A stretch of 64,000 nt of DNA from an uncultured Roseateles sp. (GCF_945956965.1 NZ_CAMFJS010000006.1:62001-126000); one strand, 5' to 3'; shown: positions 1 to 10,312, numbered from the stretch's first letter. Notes: generated by a model not told the origin, from the letters alone. Made by a program: numbers and translations.

Positions 1-149
1 TGGCCTGGGCCATGCTGATGGCCCCGGACAAGCTGGAACAGGTGGCGCATGAAATTTCGCCGCAAGCCTCGCTGGATGAGACCTTGGTGCTGCGTGCTGC
101 ACGCCGTGTCGGCGAGCAGTTGCAGCAGGCGCAGGAACACGGCCGCTAA
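1..149 (+). CDS. C-terminal fragment of an unrecognised protein
   Basis: The reading frame that starts at base 3 is open to a TAA at 147-149 and gives about 48 residues, ending QLQQAQEHGR. The start lies outside the window. The piece is mostly predicted helix, rich in Gln, Glu and Arg, with no motif I recognise. The next gene lies on the other strand and converges on it, so it says nothing about function. The call as coding rests on the open frame and codon use typical of this genome. Confidence 0.45.
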   Translation, partial: AWAMLMAPDKLEQVAHEISPQASLDETLVLRAARRVGEQLQQAQEHGR

Positions 150-201
150 GAGCGATTAATGCGGCTAAAGCGCTTGAGCCGTTTGCCTGGCTGGTCGGTG
201 T

Positions 202-1308
202 TCAGGCTTTGCGGCCGCCCAGATCGGCCTGGGTCGGCCGTGGCGAGGCCTTGGAAAGTGCCGCACGGCTGAGGCGGTCACGCCCCGTGTGCTTGGCCAG
301 ATATAGGGCTTCATCGGCCGCTTGCATCAGCGCTTGAGGGCTCAGATAGGGCTGTTGGGGGCTGTAGGCGGCCAGGCCCACGCTGACGCTCAGCGTGAGG
401 CTGTCGTTGACGCCGCCGGCATGCGCAATCTGCAAGCCACGCAAGTCCTCGCGCAACTGCTCCAGCAATTGCTGGCTGGCTTGCGGCTCAAAGCCCGGCA
501 GCAGGGCCACAAACTCTTCGCCACCCAGGCGGGCGACCAGATCGGTGTCGCGTTTGAAGCGCTCGGCCAGCAAGCCGGCGAAACGTTGCAAGGCAGCATC
601 GCCAGCGGCCTGACCATAGCGTTCATTGAAGTTCTTGAATTGGTCCAGATCCAGTACCGCCAGGGACAGGCAGCCGCGCTGGCGCTGGGCGCGCTTGAAC
701 TCGCGCCGCAGGGCTTCCTCGAATTCACGCCGGTTGGGTAGGCCGGTCAGCCCATCCACGCGGCTGAGCTCGCTGAGTTCACGCGTCGTGCTCGCGTGGG
801 CTTGCTGCGCCTGTTGCAAGGCCTCATGCTGCTCTTCGGCTTGTTGGCGCAGCATCGCGCTGCGTTGCCGCTCGGATTGCAGCTCCTCGTGCAGGCTGCG
901 GGCCTGGCCTTCCAGCGCCTGCATAGGCCGCAACAGCATCCGCCTGAGCACGCCGTGCAGGGCCAGGCTCAATAGCAAGACCAGGCTGAGGTCGCGCGCC
1001 AGCCATTTCAGCCATGGCTGATCTGGCGCCGTGGCTTGTTGATCAGTGGGCCCAGCGCTGCTGGGCTCAAACTGCAGTTCTTGCTGATTGCTGCGGGCCT
1101 GGGCTGGCAGAGCTTGAGCCGCGGTCCGAAACGGCTGCGCCCAGCGCGCGGCTTGAGAGTCGGGCAGATTCAGCCATTCGGTCAAGCCAACGGCCAAGCT
1201 GCAAGTCAGCAAGACGACCAGTCCTAAACGCCAACCCAGCGCGCGCACCGGTTTGGCTGGCTGCGGCGTGGCATCAAGAGGGAGGTCGGTTTGAATGCTG
1301 GAACTCAC
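202..1308 (-). CDS. Membrane-bound diguanylate cyclase (GGDEF domain)
   Basis: Predicted to make cyclic di-GMP from two GTP at the inner membrane. Two hydrophobic segments (about residues 25-43 and 104-122) bracket a short periplasmic loop. A coiled-coil-like Glu/Gln-rich linker (about 130-180) follows, then a GGDEF domain (about 181-350). The active-site signature is GGEEF at 262-266. An RDTD product-inhibition site (RxxD) lies exactly five residues before it, so an active, feedback-inhibited enzyme is expected. The start codon is GTG at 1306-1308; no in-frame ATG occurs before the second membrane segment. The sensor loop has no recognisable ligand domain, so the input signal is unknown. Confidence 0.9.
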   Translation of the reverse strand: MSSSIQTDLPLDATPQPAKPVRALGWRLGLVVLLTCSLAVGLTEWLNLPDSQAARWAQPFRTAAQALPAQARSNQQELQFEPSSAGPTDQQATAPDQPWLKWLARDLSLVLLLSLALHGVLRRMLLRPMQALEGQARSLHEELQSERQRSAMLRQQAEEQHEALQQAQQAHASTTRELSELSRVDGLTGLPNRREFEEALRREFKRAQRQRGCLSLAVLDLDQFKNFNERYGQAAGDAALQRFAGLLAERFKRDTDLVARLGGEEFVALLPGFEPQASQQLLEQLREDLRGLQIAHAGGVNDSLTLSVSVGLAAYSPQQPYLSPQALMQAADEALYLAKHTGRDRLSRAALSKASPRPTQADLGGRKA

Positions 1309-1395
1309 GTGGACTCAATACTGCACGGCGCGCCCCAAGCGCGCCCTATGGGCATTGATTCTGCACGTCAAGTGCCACTTTGCGGGCTCGATCTT

Positions 1396-1414
1396 GCCAG
1401 GGTATATCCCTGGC
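1396..1414. repeat. 7-bp inverted repeat upstream of the diguanylate cyclase
   Basis: Arms GCCAGGG and CCCTGGC are perfect and flank TATAT. The element lies in the 132-bp gap between the FHA gene stop and the cyclase start. It could be an operator for the cyclase or a weak hairpin after the FHA gene. It lacks a T-tract on either strand. Confidence 0.4.
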
Positions 1415-1440
1415 TGAGCCACTCAATCGCGGGGACTGAT

Positions 1441-2100
1441 TCAGCCGTGCACAAACTGCATCTGAGTGCCGGCCAGCTCGATCACGTCGCCATTCTTCAG
1501 GGCCACCGATTCACCGGTCAGCGGGCTGCCGTTGACGCTGGGTCGGGCCAGGCCTTCCACATGGGCAAACACATAGCCGCTGGGGCGCTTGGTGATGGAG
1601 GCCACCTGCACGCCGGGCTTGCCCACGGTGGTGACGACCTTGGTCAGGCTGACCTCGCGGCCGGCGGCGGCGCCCGTCAGCACCTTGATGGTGGCTGGCA
1701 AGGCGGTGGCGGCGGTGGGCAGTGAGGCAAAAGCCGAAGGCAGGCCGAAGCCGCTGGGCGTGGCCCCGGCAGCGCCCGACTTCAGGATCATGGTCTTCTC
1801 GTAGTCGCCGTTGTCTTCCAGCAAAAACTTGATCTTGTACTTGCCGATTTCGACCGTGTCATTGTTGGCCAGCAACTGCTTCTTGATGGCTTTGCCATTG
1901 ATGTAGGTGCCGTTGGTGGAGTTGAGGTCTTCGATGAAGACGTCGGCGCCCACCATTTGCAGTACGGCGTGCTCGCCGCTCACCGCCAGGTTGTCGATGA
2001 CGATGTCGTTGTAAGGTCGGCGCCCGAGCGTGGTCTTGTCCTTTGTAATCTGGACATCTTTGATCACCACACCATCGAGCGAAACCACCAGCTTGCCCAT
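1441..2100 (-). CDS. FHA-domain phosphothreonine-binding protein
   Basis: FHA domains bind phosphothreonine peptides and usually read the output of Ser/Thr kinases such as the one encoded 1 kb upstream. The N-terminal FHA fold (about residues 5-90) carries the expected GR pair (26-27), the SGEH segment (41-44) and STNGT (61-65). A linker rich in Ala, Ser and Gly leads to a second FHA-like beta-domain (about 140-219) with a degenerate phosphopeptide site. The start is set by a GAGGT Shine-Dalgarno six bases before ATG 2098-2100; an in-frame ATG nine codons upstream has no such site. With the PP2C phosphatase and kinase genes it forms a phospho-signalling cassette. Confidence 0.88.
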   Translation of the reverse strand: MGKLVVSLDGVVIKDVQITKDKTTLGRRPYNDIVIDNLAVSGEHAVLQMVGADVFIEDLNSTNGTYINGKAIKKQLLANNDTVEIGKYKIKFLLEDNGDYEKTMILKSGAAGATPSGFGLPSAFASLPTAATALPATIKVLTGAAAGREVSLTKVVTTVGKPGVQVASITKRPSGYVFAHVEGLARPSVNGSPLTGESVALKNGDVIELAGTQMQFVHG

Positions 2101-2287
2101 CTTTGACCTCAAATTCTGTTGTTGCATGCCACGAGTGCGGCGCGCCCGCTCAAGCCGTGGCAGATTTGAGCGTGAAATCTTGCCGGGCGGCGCGCCTGAT
2201 TCGCAGAGCGTCTACGGCAGCGATGATAGCCGCCCCGAATGTCGCTTCGCAGCGCTTTGACTTCTCGGCAACCCTTGTTGACGCCTG

Positions 2288-3076
2288 TTAGCGACGCCCA
2301 AACGGCCACCAAGTACGACCTTCGGGCTTGAGGCGGCCCTCGACGCGCACCAAGACCAGGGCGATATTGTCCCGGCCCCCCATGTCGTTCGCAGCGTCGA
2401 TCAGGGCTTGCGCGGCCTCTGGCAAGGTCGGATGAGCGAGCAAGAGCTGGCGCATGGCCTCGTCTTCCAGCATGTCCGAGAGACCGTCGGAGCAAAACAG
2501 GTAAACATCACCAGGCTGTACCTCGTGTTGGTGCAACTCCAACATCACGGTGTCTTCCACGCCCACGGCGCGTGTGACCAGGTTCTTGTTGCTGGAGTAA
2601 GCGGCTTCTTCCGGGGTCAGCAAGCCGGCGTCCAGTTGCTCTTGCAGCAGGGAATGGTCGCGGGTGATTTGGATGAACTGGCCGCCACGCAGGCGGTAGC
2701 CGCGTGAATCACCGACATGGCCGAGCAGCAGTCCGTCCTCGCGGAACACGCCCAAGACCAGGGTGGTGCCCATGCCGGCATAGCGCGGGTTGGTGTTGGC
2801 GGCGTTGAAGATGGCGCGGTTGGCGTTGTCCACGCAGATGTCCATGGCGCGCCGCAGATCAACTTGGGTCGCCTCGGCGCTGGACTCTTTCAGCCAGCGG
2901 CCCAATTCGGCGCGGATGAAGCTGGTCAGCATCTGGCTGGCCACCTCACCGGCGTTGTAGCCGCCCATGCCGTCGGCCAGCACGGCCAGGCCCACGTTCT
3001 CGTCCAAAGCCACCGAGTCTTCGTTGTTGTTGCGCGCGCGCCCGACATCGGTGGCGCTGAAAAACTCCAAACTCAT
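2288..3076 (-). CDS. PP2C-family Ser/Thr protein phosphatase
   Basis: A cytoplasmic metal-dependent phosphatase of the bacterial Stp/PppA type, 262 residues, which is the usual length. The metal ligands are visible: Asp20 in NNNED, DGMGG at 35-39, CSDGLSD around Asp197 and GGRDN with Asp236. It has no membrane segment. Its ATG overlaps the kinase stop by four bases (ATGA), so the pair is translationally coupled. It most likely removes the phosphates that the kinase adds, and the FHA protein downstream would read them. Confidence 0.93.
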   Translation of the reverse strand: MSLEFFSATDVGRARNNNEDSVALDENVGLAVLADGMGGYNAGEVASQMLTSFIRAELGRWLKESSAEATQVDLRRAMDICVDNANRAIFNAANTNPRYAGMGTTLVLGVFREDGLLLGHVGDSRGYRLRGGQFIQITRDHSLLQEQLDAGLLTPEEAAYSSNKNLVTRAVGVEDTVMLELHQHEVQPGDVYLFCSDGLSDMLEDEAMRQLLLAHPTLPEAAQALIDAANDMGGRDNIALVLVRVEGRLKPEGRTWWPFGRR

Positions 3077-4146
3077 GGCAATTCTGTGTGGTTAGCTGGT
3101 GGGGGATTCTGCCCTGCTTCCTTCAGCTGAAGGCGCACAGTTTGGGCGAATCCGGGGTCCAATTTGGCAGATTCGGCGCTGGCATCCTGGCCTTCAAGCT
3201 TGGCGGCACTGGCGCCACCGGCTTCGCCGGTTTGTTCCAGCACGGCGCCCAGGTCCTGCGCCATTTGCTGGCCGCTGGCATAACGCAGCTCGGGGCGCTT
3301 TTCCAGCGCCAGGGCCAACACCAGGGCCAGGCTTTCCGGCAAGTCGGGCCGGTAGTGGCGCACATCGGCCGGCGGCTCGTTGGCGATCTGGTACATCAGC
3401 TGGGCCATCGAATCGGTCTGGTGGGGCAGGCGGCCGGTCAGCAGCTGATACAGCATGGCGCCCAGCGAATACAGATCGCTGCGCCCGTCCACCTTGAGCC
3501 CGGCTAATTGCTCGGGCGACATGAAGGAGGGCGTGCCCAGCACCAAGCCTGTGCGGGTGCGGCTGCCGTCGGCAATGCGGGCAATGCCGAAGTCCATGAT
3601 CTTGAGCACGCCGCGGCCGCGGTCCAGCATCACATTGGCGGGCTTGATGTCGCGATGCACCACGCCTTGCTGGTGCGCATAGTCCAGCGCCAGGGCCAGG
3701 CGTTGCCCCAGGCGCAGCACCTCATTGACGGGCAGCAAGGTGCCGGAGCGGGTGAAGTGGCTGAGGTCTTGGCCTTGCACATACTCCATCGCGATCCAGG
3801 TGTCCTGCCCGTCCACGCCGGCGTCCAGCACTTGCAGGATGTCGGGGTGTTGCAGGTGGCGGGCGGCTCTGGCTTCGCGCATAAAGCGCTGGCGCACATC
3901 GGCCAGGTCTTCGGCCGCGAATTCGCGCTGCAAAGCCAGGCGCTTGATCGCCAGGGTGCGGCCGCTTTTGCGTTCGACGGCCAGGTTCACCACCGCCATT
4001 GCGCCGCGCCCGAGTTCGCCTTGCAACTCGTAGGCAGCCAGCCCGTCGCTGGCTTTGGGGGCTTGAGCGTCTGCCGGAGTCAGGTCTTGACCGGCGGCCT
4101 CCGTCGCTTGGGGGCGACCGAGTAGGCGTTGCCAGAAGCCGCTCAT
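3073..4146 (-). CDS. Hanks-type serine/threonine protein kinase
   Basis: A soluble eukaryotic-like kinase of 357 residues. The domain spans about residues 38-310: glycine loop GRGAMAV (47-53), catalytic Lys68 in AIKR, HRDIKPAN with Asp166, DFG at 185-187 and the GTPSFMSPEQ activation-segment end. The last 50 residues are a polar tail without a transmembrane helix or PASTA repeat, unlike PknB. The chosen ATG (4144-4146) begins MSGFWQRLLG and clears the TerC gene stop at 4160; a longer in-frame reading would run into that gene. Phosphatase and FHA genes follow. Such trios often control type VI secretion, but no T6SS gene is in view. Confidence 0.92.
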   Translation of the reverse strand: MSGFWQRLLGRPQATEAAGQDLTPADAQAPKASDGLAAYELQGELGRGAMAVVNLAVERKSGRTLAIKRLALQREFAAEDLADVRQRFMREARAARHLQHPDILQVLDAGVDGQDTWIAMEYVQGQDLSHFTRSGTLLPVNEVLRLGQRLALALDYAHQQGVVHRDIKPANVMLDRGRGVLKIMDFGIARIADGSRTRTGLVLGTPSFMSPEQLAGLKVDGRSDLYSLGAMLYQLLTGRLPHQTDSMAQLMYQIANEPPADVRHYRPDLPESLALVLALALEKRPELRYASGQQMAQDLGAVLEQTGEAGGASAAKLEGQDASAESAKLDPGFAQTVRLQLKEAGQNPPPANHTELP

Positions 4147-4159
4147 GCTGGGTGGCCTG

Positions 4160-4903
4160 TCAGCCGGCTGAGGCCGGTGCTGACTGGCGAGACGCCAGCC
4201 ATTTGCCCAGGGCCAACACCAGCAATGCGCCAAGGACGCCGCAGCCGTAATGCCACAGCGGCAGCACATGGTTGGGCGTGCCTGGCTGGTCACCCGCTTG
4301 GGTGGGCACCCAGGCGGCCAGCGCGGGGTCGCCCACCATCATGGTGCCGGCGATCCAGCCCAGCAACATGGCGCCCACCGTGATGACCACGGGGAAGCGA
4401 TCCATCAGCTTGATCACCAACTGGCTACCCCAGACGATGATGGGGATAGACACCAGCAAACCGAAGATCACGAGCGGCATCTGGTGTTCGCCACCAGCGG
4501 CCTGGGCCGCGCCAGCGATGGCGATGACGTTGTCCAGGCTCATCACAAAGTCGGCCACGATGACGGTTTTGACGGCGGCCCAGAGCTTGTCGCTGGCCTG
4601 GATGCTGTCGTGCTCGTCTTCATCCTCAGGCATCAGCAGCTTGACGCCGATCCAGAGCAGCAAGACGCCACCCAGCAGTTTCAGATAAGGCAGTTGCAGC
4701 AGCGTCAGGGCAAAGAAGATCAGCACGACGCGCAAGACGATGGCGCCCGCTGTGCCCCACAAAATGCCCTTGGTGCGTTGCGCGTCGGGCAGCTTGCGGC
4801 AAGCCAGGGCGATCACCACGGCGTTATCGCCACCCAAAAGGATGTCGATCATGATGATCTGGCCGACGGCCAGCCAGAAGTCCGGGCTGAGGAAATTGTC
4901 CAT
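4160..4903 (-). CDS. TerC/YjbE-family integral membrane protein
   Basis: A 247-residue polytopic protein of the TerC family, YjbE branch. It shows the paired acidic signatures of the family in membrane segments: ILLGGDNAVV near residue 25 and VMSLDNVIAI near 120. Family members take part in metal-ion handling, notably Mn2+ export, and tellurite or pH stress. A His/Asp/Glu-rich cytoplasmic loop (EDEDEHDS) could bind metal. Only 13 bp separate its stop from the kinase start, so the two may share a transcript. A second TerC-type gene at 57.8 kb has a riboswitch leader; this one does not. Confidence 0.88.
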   Translation of the reverse strand: MDNFLSPDFWLAVGQIIMIDILLGGDNAVVIALACRKLPDAQRTKGILWGTAGAIVLRVVLIFFALTLLQLPYLKLLGGVLLLWIGVKLLMPEDEDEHDSIQASDKLWAAVKTVIVADFVMSLDNVIAIAGAAQAAGGEHQMPLVIFGLLVSIPIIVWGSQLVIKLMDRFPVVITVGAMLLGWIAGTMMVGDPALAAWVPTQAGDQPGTPNHVLPLWHYGCGVLGALLVLALGKWLASRQSAPASAG

Positions 4904-4964
4904 TGGTTTTTCTAAATCGCTGCCCGGCCACTATACCGACAGGCACGGTGGCGCGGACGCCATG

Positions 4965-4987
4965 AAAAAAGGGGCCTGAGCCCCTTT
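4965..4987 (-). terminator. Rho-independent terminator after sucD
   Basis: On the minus strand an 8-bp stem (AAAGGGGC/GCCCCTTT, loop TCAG) is followed at once by a T-tract. It lies about 55 bp past the sucD stop and separates the suc genes from the TerC gene. Confidence 0.88.
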
Positions 4988-5040
4988 GGTGTTCCCGATC
5001 GAACCGGGCCGCGTTGGCCCGGGTCTGCAGCGGAAAAGGT

Positions 5041-5934
5041 TTACAGCAAAGCCTTCAGCAGCTTGGCCATTTCGGAAGGATTGCGGGTCACGGTGAAGCC
5101 GCACTCTTCCATGATGGCCAGCTTGGCATCGGCCGTGTCGGCGCCGCCAGAGATCAAGGCACCTGCGTGGCCCATGCGCTTGCCCGGAGGGGCAGTCACG
5201 CCGGCGATGAAGCCAACGACCGGCTTCTTCATGTTCAGCTTGCACCAGCGAGCGGCTTCGGCTTCGTCCGGGCCACCGATCTCACCGATCATGATGACGG
5301 CGTCGGTATCCGGGTCGTCGTTGAAGGCTTGCATCACGTCGATGTGCTTCAGACCGTTGATCGGGTCGCCACCGATACCGACGGCCGAGGACTGGCCCAG
5401 GCCGATTTCGGTCAGCTGTGCCACGGCTTCATACGTCAGCGTGCCGGAGCGCGAGACCACGCCGATGCGGCCCTTGCGGTGGATGTGGCCGGGCATGATG
5501 CCGATCTTGATTTCTTCGGGCGTGATCAGGCCGGGGCAGTTGGGGCCCAGCAGCAGCGTCTTCTTGCCGCCGGCGGCTTCCTTGGCCTTCATCTTGTTGC
5601 GGATTTCCAGCATGTCACGGACAGGGATGCCTTCCGTGATGCAGATGGCCAGATCCAGATCGGCTTCCACAGCTTCCCAGATGGCCGCAGCGGCGCCTGC
5701 GGGCGGCACATAGATCACCGACACGGTGGCGCCGGTCTGGTGAGCGGCTTCCTTGACGGTGGCGTAGATTGGGATGTCCGAGAACTTCTCGCCCGCCTTC
5801 TTGGGGTTCACGCCAGCGACGAAGGCGTTCTTGCCGTTCGCGTAAGCCTGGCAGCCCAGGGTGTGGAACTGACCGGTCTTGCCCGTGATGCCTTGGGTGA
5901 TGACCTTGGTGTCTTTGTTGATGTAAATGCTCAT
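5041..5934 (-). CDS. sucD: Succinyl-CoA ligase, alpha subunit
   Basis: Catalyses, with SucC, the reversible succinyl-CoA + ADP (or GDP) + Pi to succinate + NTP step of the TCA cycle. The 297-residue length is that of SucD. Visible signatures are the N-terminal CoA-binding Rossmann fold (TQGITGKTGQFHT), the LLGPNCPGLI segment and GHAGALI with the histidine that is phosphorylated in catalysis. It follows sucC by 73 bp on the same strand and is closed by a terminator, so it is the last gene of the transcription unit. Confidence 0.98.
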   Translation of the reverse strand: MSIYINKDTKVITQGITGKTGQFHTLGCQAYANGKNAFVAGVNPKKAGEKFSDIPIYATVKEAAHQTGATVSVIYVPPAGAAAAIWEAVEADLDLAICITEGIPVRDMLEIRNKMKAKEAAGGKKTLLLGPNCPGLITPEEIKIGIMPGHIHRKGRIGVVSRSGTLTYEAVAQLTEIGLGQSSAVGIGGDPINGLKHIDVMQAFNDDPDTDAVIMIGEIGGPDEAEAARWCKLNMKKPVVGFIAGVTAPPGKRMGHAGALISGGADTADAKLAIMEECGFTVTRNPSEMAKLLKALL

Positions 5935-6007
5935 TGCGAATTCTTCCTAGTCAGTTGGGGACAGAGCGACTCGCTAATACGCTCGGTCGGTCTGTCCCGC
6001 AAGGTCT

Positions 6008-7168
<1,161 letters not shown>

Positions 7169-7193
7169 AGGGGTCTCGCTTTTCTGGAGGAAG

Positions 7194-7799
7194 TCAGGAA
7201 GAGGAAGCAGGCAACGCTTGCGGCTCGGCGGCTTGCGCCGCTTCTGCCATCTTGCGATACCAGCGAGGGTAGTGAGTTTCGACGACCGAGCCGTCACTGC
7301 GCAAGGCATGGCAACGGTCAATCTGGAACGGCGGGTGACCTTCGGGCGTGCCTTCGCGGGTGTCGATCACGGTGCCGGCAAAGGCTTGGATCACCGCGGT
7401 AGGCAAGACCTGGCACAACTCGGTCAGATGCGTGCAGCCCTTGATGCCGCTGAGGCGGTCTTTGACGCCGAGGCGGAAGCCCCGCATCAGGTTCAGGCCG
7501 ACTAGCTTGGCATAGGCATCGCCATGCGACTCGCACGCGCCGGGATAAGGCATCCAGCGCGTGGCCGAGCTGGCTTGGCGAATCGTCATCTGACGGTCAA
7601 TGACCAGACTTAAGGTCATATCGTGGATCGGATCACCGGCGCGACGGATGCCGTCGGCCAGGGGAATGTCCTGCGTCTTGCTGTCGACCAGTCCGGCCTC
7701 AACCTCGAACAACTCATCATCGCGTGCAAAAACTTGCACATCGATGGCGCGGCGGTGGATCAGTCGGCGCGAAGAGTTGGGGATGGGTGAGGAGGACAT
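7194..7799 (-). CDS. DUF2889-domain protein
   Basis: A 201-residue soluble protein belonging to the uncharacterised DUF2889 family, which commonly sits beside recX and sucC in Burkholderiales. It has no signal peptide or membrane segment. Conserved-looking stretches include [18 protein letters not shown] near the start and GCTHLTEL in the middle, with scattered His, Cys and Asp. The start [12 protein letters not shown] (ATG 7797-7799) is preferred because upstream codons read as low-quality Arg/Cys-rich sequence. Function is unknown; the neighbourhood is conserved rather than informative. Confidence 0.85.
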   Translation of the reverse strand: MSSSPIPNSSRRLIHRRAIDVQVFARDDELFEVEAGLVDSKTQDIPLADGIRRAGDPIHDMTLSLVIDRQMTIRQASSATRWMPYPGACESHGDAYAKLVGLNLMRGFRLGVKDRLSGIKGCTHLTELCQVLPTAVIQAFAGTVIDTREGTPEGHPPFQIDRCHALRSDGSVVETHYPRWYRKMAEAAQAAEPQALPASSS

Positions 7800-7971
7800 G
7801 GGCAAAAAACAGCTGAGCGCAGGGACGAAACCCGGATGAAATAAGTCGACGGGCCGTTCGCTGCGCAGACGGCAATGTAGCATGTTGCGCTGCCGCAAGC
7901 CTTTCACGGAACTGTCAGCGGCCCATCAAATGCCCCAAATTGGGCTGATTTCAAGGCGTTTCCGGTGAATT

Positions 7972-8544
7972 TCAGTCCTCGCCTGCGCCGCTGCTGCCGC
8001 CGCCACGCAAGACTTGGCGTATCACCTCCGGCGCGAAGCCGCGCTGCACCAGGAAGCGGCCTTGCTTGGCACGCATGGCGGCCAACTCGGCGCCGCTGGG
8101 CGAGGCGCCGTCAGAGTCAGCCTCCGCATCAAGCTCAGCCGCAGCTCCGAATTTGCGCCGCCAGACTTGCCGGGCGCGATCGAGTTCGGTGGCTTTCAGG
8201 GTCTGCCACTGTTCCGCGTTCAGGCTCAGGCGATGCTGGGCTAACTCCTGCTTGATGCGGCTATTACCAAACCGGCTGGCGCGGGCATGAAGGCGCGACT
8301 CCACGAAGCGGCCTTCATCCAGATAGCCCTGCGCTTGCAGCCAGGTCAGCAAATCGTCGACGACTTGCGGTGCAGCATCGCAGCTGTCCTCGTCCGCCAT
8401 GTCTTCGCCTTCCTTGAGCCCTTCCTGACGGCGCCGTTCGTGCTCGATGCGCAGCAGTTTGCGGCGCAACTCGCTGGGGCTGTGCTCGCGCTGGGCCAGC
8501 AAGGCGATGGCGCGAGCCTTCAGGGAAAGGGGTTTGTGATTCAT
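7972..8544 (-). CDS. recX: Regulatory protein RecX
   Basis: RecX binds RecA filaments and limits their activity. This 190-residue protein shows the three-helix repeats of the family: LKARAIALLAQREHSPSELR at the start, LQAQGYLDEGRFVESRLHAR in the middle and GFAPEVIRQVL at the end. Acidic inserts around residues 45-60 and 135-150 make it somewhat longer than E. coli RecX (166). The ATG at 8542-8544 begins MNHKPLSLKAR. It lies downstream of recA on the same strand, but with an NTF2-like gene in between. Confidence 0.93.
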   Translation of the reverse strand: MNHKPLSLKARAIALLAQREHSPSELRRKLLRIEHERRRQEGLKEGEDMADEDSCDAAPQVVDDLLTWLQAQGYLDEGRFVESRLHARASRFGNSRIKQELAQHRLSLNAEQWQTLKATELDRARQVWRRKFGAAAELDAEADSDGASPSGAELAAMRAKQGRFLVQRGFAPEVIRQVLRGGGSSGAGED

Positions 8545-8649
8545 GGGCGCTGTGCGCACAGGTGGGCGACGATTCGTGGCTAGCAATCGCAGCAACTCGC
8601 TGCAATTCGCGGTTGGTCGGCGTGATTCGCTGCGAACGGCCTTGCGACC

Positions 8650-9024
8650 TCAGTACCGTTCGATGCAAGCGCAGGCGCGCGCGGGCGGCTCGTAAGGTGC
8701 TGGCCAGTGGTCGGTGATGCGGGCGATGCGGCCGCCAGCATCAAACTCGAACACCGAAATGCCGGTCTCAGTCGTGCCATCCACATGAAAGGCGATCACC
8801 GAAACGGCTTGGTGATCGTCAGCCACGAGTTGCTGGATCTCAGCGCGCCAAAGGCCCGGCCAAGTGCGGTTGAACTCAAGGTAGTGGCCGCGGCCGCGTA
8901 CCCGCTCGCGGGTTTGCGGCACTTCATAAACGATGTGCTCGGCCAGCAACTCGGCAAAGGCCTGCCAGTCACGGGCGTTGGCCGCCTGCCAGTAGCGCAG
9001 TACCTGCTCACGTGGCGTGTTCAT
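8650..9024 (-). CDS. NTF2-like (SnoaL-type) small protein between recA and recX
   Basis: A 124-residue cytoplasmic protein with the cone-fold pattern of the NTF2/SnoaL superfamily: an N-terminal helix pair (REQVLRYWQAANARDWQAF), a YEVPQTRERVRG turn and beta-strands ending in GGRIARITDHWP. SnoaL-like proteins include isomerases, hydrolases and simple binding proteins; the substrate cannot be read from sequence. It sits 51 bp downstream of recA and 105 bp upstream of recX, in the same direction, so it may be expressed with the SOS-controlled recA transcript. Confidence 0.82.
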   Translation of the reverse strand: MNTPREQVLRYWQAANARDWQAFAELLAEHIVYEVPQTRERVRGRGHYLEFNRTWPGLWRAEIQQLVADDHQAVSVIAFHVDGTTETGISVFEFDAGGRIARITDHWPAPYEPPARACACIERY

Positions 9025-9075
9025 GAGGCAGGTTCCAGTGCTGCGACGGGGTGCTGATCCGAGCCCTAGGTCGAT

Positions 9076-10116
9076 TTACTCGGCTTGGCCGCCCGCCAGC
9101 AGCGGAACGCCCAGTGAGTCACGCACCTTGTTCTCGATTTCGCGGGCGATGTCGCTGTTCTCGCGCAGGAATTCGCGGGCGTTGTCCTTGCCTTGGCCGA
9201 TCTTCTCGCCGTTATAGGCGTACCAGGAACCGGACTTCTCGACCACCTTGGCGACCACGCCCATGTCAATGATCTCGCCTTCGCGGCTGATGCCTTCGCC
9301 GTAGAGGATGTCGAACTCGGCGGTCTTGAAGGGGGAGGCCACCTTGTTCTTCACTACCTTGACCTTGGTTTCGCTGCCGATGACTTCATCGCCCTTCTTG
9401 ATCGAGCCAATGCGGCGGATGTCCAGGCGCACCGAGGCGTAGAACTTCAGCGCATTGCCGCCGGTGGTGGTTTCTGGGCTGCCGAACATCACACCAATCT
9501 TCATGCGGATCTGGTTGATGAAGATGACCATGCAGTTGGTCTTCTTGATGGTGGCCGTCAGCTTGCGCAGGGCCTGGCTCATCAAACGGGCTTGCAAACC
9601 CGGCAATGAATCGCCCATTTCGCCTTCCAGCTCGGCCTTGGGCGTCAGTGCCGCCACCGAGTCGACGACGATCAGGTCCACGGAGCCGGAGCGCACCAGC
9701 GCGTCCACGATCTCCAGGGCTTGCTCGCCGGTGTCGGGCTGGCTGATCAGGAGGTCTTGCAGATTGACGCCCAGCTTTTGCGCGTACTGAATGTCCAGAG
9801 CGTGCTCGGCGTCAATGAAGGCGCAGACGCCATTGACCTTTTGCATCTCGGCGATGACTTGCAGGGTCAGCGTGGTCTTGCCCGAGGATTCAGGGCCGTA
9901 GATTTCCACCACACGGCCGCGCGGCAGGCCGCCAACGCCCAGGGCGATGTCCAGACCCAGCGAACCGGTGGAGACCACCTGGATGTCTTCAATCACTTCG
10001 CCCTCGCCCAGGCGCATGATGGAGCCCTTGCCGAATTGCTTTTCGATCTGCGACAGGGCGGCCTGCAAGGCCTTGGCTTTTTCGGCGTTGACGGTGGGTT
10101 TGACTGGGGCGTCCAT
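9076..10116 (-). CDS. recA: Recombinase RecA
   Basis: DNA strand-exchange ATPase and LexA co-protease, 346 residues. Walker A is GPESSGKTT, and the region [19 protein letters not shown] is the conserved DNA-binding L2 area. The ATG is preceded by a strong GAGGAGA Shine-Dalgarno. A perfect LexA box lies 40-55 bp upstream of the start codon and a CATAAT -10-like hexamer between it and the gene, so SOS control is clear from sequence. Confidence 0.99.
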   Translation of the reverse strand: MDAPVKPTVNAEKAKALQAALSQIEKQFGKGSIMRLGEGEVIEDIQVVSTGSLGLDIALGVGGLPRGRVVEIYGPESSGKTTLTLQVIAEMQKVNGVCAFIDAEHALDIQYAQKLGVNLQDLLISQPDTGEQALEIVDALVRSGSVDLIVVDSVAALTPKAELEGEMGDSLPGLQARLMSQALRKLTATIKKTNCMVIFINQIRMKIGVMFGSPETTTGGNALKFYASVRLDIRRIGSIKKGDEVIGSETKVKVVKNKVASPFKTAEFDILYGEGISREGEIIDMGVVAKVVEKSGSWYAYNGEKIGQGKDNAREFLRENSDIAREIENKVRDSLGVPLLAGGQAE

Positions 10117-10155
10117 GAATTTCTCCTCGATGAGCTGGGCGGATTATGGCGCAAT

Positions 10156-10171
10156 CTGTATGTTTGTACAG
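10156..10171 (-). promoter_or_regulatory. LexA (SOS) box of recA
   Basis: The site reads CTGTATGTTTGTACAG, a full CTGT-N8-ACAG match to the gammaproteobacterial/betaproteobacterial LexA consensus. It lies 40 bp before the recA ATG, just upstream of a CATAAT -10-like element at 10143-10148 (minus strand). Confidence 0.95.
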
Positions 10172-10312
10172 TGGTCTTGAAAACTCTTGCGCGGAACGGT
10201 CACCACATTGATGGATGTGGAGATGGGCTGTCAGGCCTGATGCAGGTCCGTCCTGGCAGCTTGCGCAAGAGGGTCGCTGTTACAAGCTGGATTGCAAACG
10301 AATCTTAGGCAG

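Noticed and set aside
1441-4146. Kinase/phosphatase/FHA trio as part of a type VI secretion locus
   Set aside because: No tss gene is present within the window, so only the signalling cassette is claimed.
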